Assembly: GCA_903842575.1 (NCBI GenBank)
Contig: CAIMMM010000093.1
Location: forward strand, 1-47,168
DNA length: 47,168 nt
Source: an uncultured Bacteroidota bacterium
GTDB taxonomy: Bacteria; Bacteroidota; Bacteroidia; Flavobacteriales; Flavobacteriaceae
Reading direction: 5' to 3'
Part shown: piece after piece, positions 44,424-47,168 of the stretch
Position numbering within the stretch: the first letter of the stretch is position 1
Layout: every line of letters starts with the position of its first letter
The notes under the pieces: model-generated
What the model was told of the DNA's origin: nothing
Databases searched by the model: none
Seen by the model: only the letters and a program-made list of their open reading frames with translations
Translations under genes and position numbers: made by a program

Positions 44424-46442
44424 ATGACCAATCCTATTAAATTATTTTATTGCGTATTATTGGCTTTGCTTGTTGGTTGTAACCAAAACAAAACGGTTAC
44501 CACTAAATCCAACAATGACTCTATTAAAAAATACCTTGATCTGGCGAGCAATGATACTCTTAGTAATAGCCAAAGAAACCAATGCAACAAAAAAGCATTT
44601 TCACGGATTGATTTGAGTAAGAATGATACTTTAATAAGGTTTTATTTGAGTGAAACCTCATATAACTATCTTATGCTTCGTAATTGGGGGGAATTAAAAA
44701 GAATTTCAAAAATTCATCTTCAAAAATCCATTGAACAGAAAGACACATTAAATATCGCAAGATATTATAGATACCAAGGAGGGTATTATAAAAATAATCA
44801 GATTTTTGATAGTGCTTTTTATTGTTATTCGAAATCTGAGAAGTTTTATAAAAAAATAAAAAACATTAATGGATTAGGCGATGTTTTTTGGAATAAAGGA
44901 CAGGTTTTGCATAATATTAATGATTTTTCGGGAGCAGAATTAGAATATAAAAGGGCAATAATAATATTCAATAAAACGGGAAACATGAATAAAATAGTAT
45001 CTGTTTTAGTTTCAATAGGAATTAACTATAATGAAATGTTTGAATGTAATAAAGCAATAAATACATTAAAGAAAGCGCTAGAAATAGCTAAAAACAACAA
45101 TATTGAAAAAGCTAAAATTCTTGAAGTATATATACTTTCAAATTTAGGGTCTGCTTATTTTACAAAAGGGGATGTAAAACAAGCATTGTTTTACTATGAA
45201 AAAGCTAAGAAGCATAAGGAATTTAATGAAAATGATATTATTTTACACTCATCCATTTTTTCATATATTGCTAGTTGTAAAATGATATTAAATCAAAATG
45301 ATAGTTTGCCAAAACTTTTTTTTGATGCATTACTTCTCTCAAAAAAATGCAATAATCTAAATGCCTCGTTTTATTCTTTTATAGATTTATCAAATTTTTA
45401 TTTAAAGAAAAAAGACACAATAAAAGCACAAAAGTTTGCCGAAAAAGCATTAATAATAGGCAGAGAATCAAAGATGCCTTATTATGTTATGAATGGGCTT
45501 AAACAAGTTGGAATTGTTAACAAAGAAAAGGCTGCTAAATGTATTATTGAATTTGACAAAAGAGTTGATAGCTTGCTAAATAATGAAAGAAAAGAGCGAA
45601 GCAAATTTATTAAAATTCAATTAGAAACCAACGAAATTGAGCAAGAAAAAGAACAAGCTATTAAACAAAAATGGCTAATTTCAGGGATTTTAGCCTTTGT
45701 TTTACTAATTGGGTTACTGCTCTTTATTATTGCCAAGCAACGAAGTAAGCAAAAAGAATTTCTGCTTCTCCAATCTCACCAAAAAGCCAATGAGGAAATT
45801 TACCAATTAATGCTTGCTCAAAAAACTACAGAAGAAACAGCACGTCAAACTGAGAAAAAGCGCATTGCATTGGAACTCCATGATGGTATCATGAACAAAT
45901 TGGCTGGTACGCGAATGAATTTGTTTGTGCTTTCCAAAAAAACGGATAAGGCTACCATCGAAAAATGTTTAAAGCACATCGCAGACATCCAGACTATTGA
46001 AAAAGAGATACGAAATATTGCCCATGATTTAAATCAGGATGTATTCAAAGAAGTCAATAGCTTTGTCTCAATTATTAAAGATTTTATTGATGAACAAAAT
46101 GAGACTTCAAAATCTAAATATGTATTAGAAATACACCAAGAAATCAATTGGATTGTAATTTCTAGTGAAATCAAGATGAATTTGTATCGTATTATTCAAG
46201 AGGCCAGTAATAATATTAATAAATACTCCAAAGCAAAAAAGGTTGTTGTGAGTATTATTCAAGATGGCAATACGATCTGTATGTCTATAACAGATGATGG
46301 TATTGGGTTTGATACCAAAACGATTAATGAAGGCATTGGGATTCAAAATATGCAACAGCGCATAAAATCCTTACATGGAAAAATAAATATTAATTCCATC
46401 CAAAAAAACAGTACTTGTATTAATATATCCATACCTATTTAA
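44424..46442 (+). CDS. TPR sensor histidine kinase of lipoprotein type
   Basis: A 672-residue two-component sensor kinase. The N-terminus has a lipobox (LLALLVGC, then NQNKT), so the protein may be lipid-anchored outside. TPR-like repeats fill about residues 90-380 (for example YNEMFECNKAINTLKKALEI, LGSAYFTKGDVKQALFYYEKA). One membrane helix spans about 416-437 (SGILAFVLLIGLLLFII), then a short coiled coil. The HisKA_3 phosphorylation site is His486 in RIALELHDGIMN, and the ATPase domain shows the N box QEASNNINKYSKA, DDGIGF and GIGIQNM. Its expected partner is a NarL-type regulator such as the one at 40458. It is the last gene of the tight set starting at 42304. Confidence 0.9.
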   Translation: MTNPIKLFYCVLLALLVGCNQNKTVTTKSNNDSIKKYLDLASNDTLSNSQRNQCNKKAFSRIDLSKNDTLIRFYLSETSYNYLMLRNWGELKRISKIHLQKSIEQKDTLNIARYYRYQGGYYKNNQIFDSAFYCYSKSEKFYKKIKNINGLGDVFWNKGQVLHNINDFSGAELEYKRAIIIFNKTGNMNKIVSVLVSIGINYNEMFECNKAINTLKKALEIAKNNNIEKAKILEVYILSNLGSAYFTKGDVKQALFYYEKAKKHKEFNENDIILHSSIFSYIASCKMILNQNDSLPKLFFDALLLSKKCNNLNASFYSFIDLSNFYLKKKDTIKAQKFAEKALIIGRESKMPYYVMNGLKQVGIVNKEKAAKCIIEFDKRVDSLLNNERKERSKFIKIQLETNEIEQEKEQAIKQKWLISGILAFVLLIGLLLFIIAKQRSKQKEFLLLQSHQKANEEIYQLMLAQKTTEETARQTEKKRIALELHDGIMNKLAGTRMNLFVLSKKTDKATIEKCLKHIADIQTIEKEIRNIAHDLNQDVFKEVNSFVSIIKDFIDEQNETSKSKYVLEIHQEINWIVISSEIKMNLYRIIQEASNNINKYSKAKKVVVSIIQDGNTICMSITDDGIGFDTKTINEGIGIQNMQQRIKSLHGKININSIQKNSTCINISIPI

Positions 46443-46916
46443 TTCTTCTCGAAAAGACTTTTGTATTTATATAATCTATTTTTTCCACGTTATGTGGGAA
46501 TCTTAAAAAAGGCAAAGTGAACGTTGTGTAGATTTTATCAAATATTCTGTTTGCTCGTAATCCTATGCGATTTGGATATGTAAAGAACGTTTCTTTAACC
46601 ACTTTCACAAAATAGCTAGTCGCAATTTTCTAAATCCATTTAGAGAGACGGAAAAATTCCCAAACCAAAACCAAGGTTGTTAACAATTAACAGCACTTAT
46701 CAACAATTTTCATAAAAAATCAAAATCCATCCACCAAGATTTGACTATCATTCACTATCAAACGGGTGCATTCTACCATAAACACCTTATTATATAGGGT
46801 TTGACAAAGTCTTCTGCAGTAGTTTTACATCATAATTGTATTGCGCCCTATTATATATGGGCTCACGCATTAACATGAAACAAGAAATCAAATCAATAAT
46901 ATAAAAGTCTTAAAGT
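46443..46916. other. 474-bp gap between the kinase and the repeat-protein gene
   Basis: No open frame with coding character. It contains a hairpin TTTCCAC/GTGGGAA at 46482-46500 (one T-G pair) without a T run, a pair of AT-rich dyads at 46786-46862, and otherwise AT-rich sequence with many CAAA/TATC motifs. No clean TAnnTTTG promoter was found for the next gene, so the unusual dyads may mark its control region. Confidence 0.5.
46786..46862. promoter_or_regulatory. Two related AT-rich dyads 61 bp apart
   Basis: CCTTATTATATAGGG (46786-46800) and CCCTATTATATATGGG (46847-46862) share a CC-TATTATATA-GGG design. Their starts are 61 bp apart, close to six helical turns, so two bound proteins would lie on the same DNA face. 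They sit 55-131 bp before the repeat-protein start. The binding factor is unknown. Confidence 0.45.
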
Positions 46917-47150
46917 ATGAAAAAATTAGCAACGATTACAGGATTATTAGCTTTGATGTTAGTAGTTACATCATTCACAACCCCGAATAAAATAGGAGGC
47001 AATCATACTCCAATAGGAGGTTATACTTCGGAAATAGGAGGAAACCATACTCCAATAGGAGGTTATACTTCAGAAATAGGAGGAAACCATACTCCAATAG
47101 GAGGTTATACTTCAGAAATAGGAGGAAACCATACTCCAATAGGAGGATAA
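46917..47150 (+). CDS. Exported peptide of 14-residue tandem repeats
   Basis: A 77-residue protein that is almost all signal peptide plus repeats. Residues 1-20 (MKKLATITGLLALMLVVTSF) look like a signal peptide, then TTPNK, then IGGNHTPIGGYTSE repeated three times and a final IGGNHTPIGG. Each 14-mer is itself two related heptads, IGGNHTP and IGGYTSE. No membrane helix or cysteine exists in the mature part. I know no family for it. A multi-copy peptide precursor, a surface repeat peptide or a structural coat piece are all possible. It is complete, since the stop TAA is at 47148-47150. What follows lies outside the window. Confidence 0.75.
   Translation: MKKLATITGLLALMLVVTSFTTPNKIGGNHTPIGGYTSEIGGNHTPIGGYTSEIGGNHTPIGGYTSEIGGNHTPIGG
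46992..47147 (+). repeat. 42-bp coding tandem repeat, about 3.7 copies
   Basis: Units 46992-47033, 47034-47075, 47076-47117 and a partial unit 47118-47147. Units 2 and 3 are identical, and unit 1 differs at a few third positions (GGC AAT versus GGA AAC, TCG versus TCA). The near-identity at silent sites shows recent expansion or homogenisation. Copy number probably varies between strains. Confidence 0.9.
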
Positions 47151-47168
47151 TTTATTAAAAATTATATA

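Noticed and set aside
46482..46500. Hairpin after the kinase gene considered as a terminator
   Set aside because: No T run follows on either strand.
46992..47147. Tandem repeats considered as a CRISPR array
   Set aside because: Units abut without unique spacers, keep the reading frame and encode a peptide repeat.
1..47168. tRNA, rRNA, insertion sequence or prophage genes
   Set aside because: Looked for by eye in all gaps. Nothing with the expected folds, motifs or terminal repeats was found.

Overview
The window looks like a chromosomal segment from a Flavobacterium-like member of the Bacteroidota. The DNA is AT-rich. Many upstream regions carry the Bacteroidota promoter pattern (TAnnTTTG, sometimes with TTG/TTTG 18-20 nt upstream), and purine-rich ribosome-binding sites are mostly absent. 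Family markers agree: an IPExxxVDY protein beside the acpP-fabF-rnc cluster, an OmpA protein with TSP3 repeats, Bacteroidota-type lipoproteins, a LytTR regulator and a GH92 mannosidase. No tRNA, rRNA, CRISPR array, transposase or phage gene was recognised.

Bases 1-39,300 are mainly conserved housekeeping genes. In order: a 5'-truncated dinB; a lipoprotein with a JAMM-like motif followed by a small secreted protein; a BI-1 membrane protein; an acpP-fabF-rnc-IPExxxVDY-pyk cluster on the minus strand; purN, rnhA, a PfkB kinase and a long PurF-like protein; a 590-bp gap holding what look like two tandem copies of a small RNA gene; superoxide dismutase; a GNAT gene abutting addA; kbl; an OmpA gene; addB; an alpha/beta hydrolase and aminopeptidase P; a ChaN-like protein and a lipoprotein; the sdhCAB operon; a GH92 enzyme with an omega-amidase-like gene; an Ig-like lipoprotein; comF; and glyS. 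Dispersed palindromic repeats of a TGAGCTTGTCGAAG type occur in several gaps, and a second kind of structured intergenic element lies after sdhB.

Bases 39,507-47,150 are different and are the best candidate for an undescribed system. They hold a LytTR response regulator whose phosphoacceptor Asp appears to be Glu, a NarL-type response regulator, and two tandem cassettes. Each cassette has an identical 35-bp box, a conserved promoter-like block, a hairpin just before the start codon and a small secreted protein. The second cassette runs into a tightly spaced gene set: a lipoprotein with two retropepsin-like DTGA motifs and a PDZ-like tail, a frameshifted small secreted protein, and a lipoprotein-type TPR sensor histidine kinase. 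After a 474-bp gap comes a tiny exported protein made almost entirely of a 14-residue repeat (42-bp DNA repeat). My reading, by inference, is a cell-surface peptide signalling or peptide-processing locus: secreted substrates or peptides, a tethered protease, a TPR sensor kinase and two regulators. Nothing in the sequence proves this.
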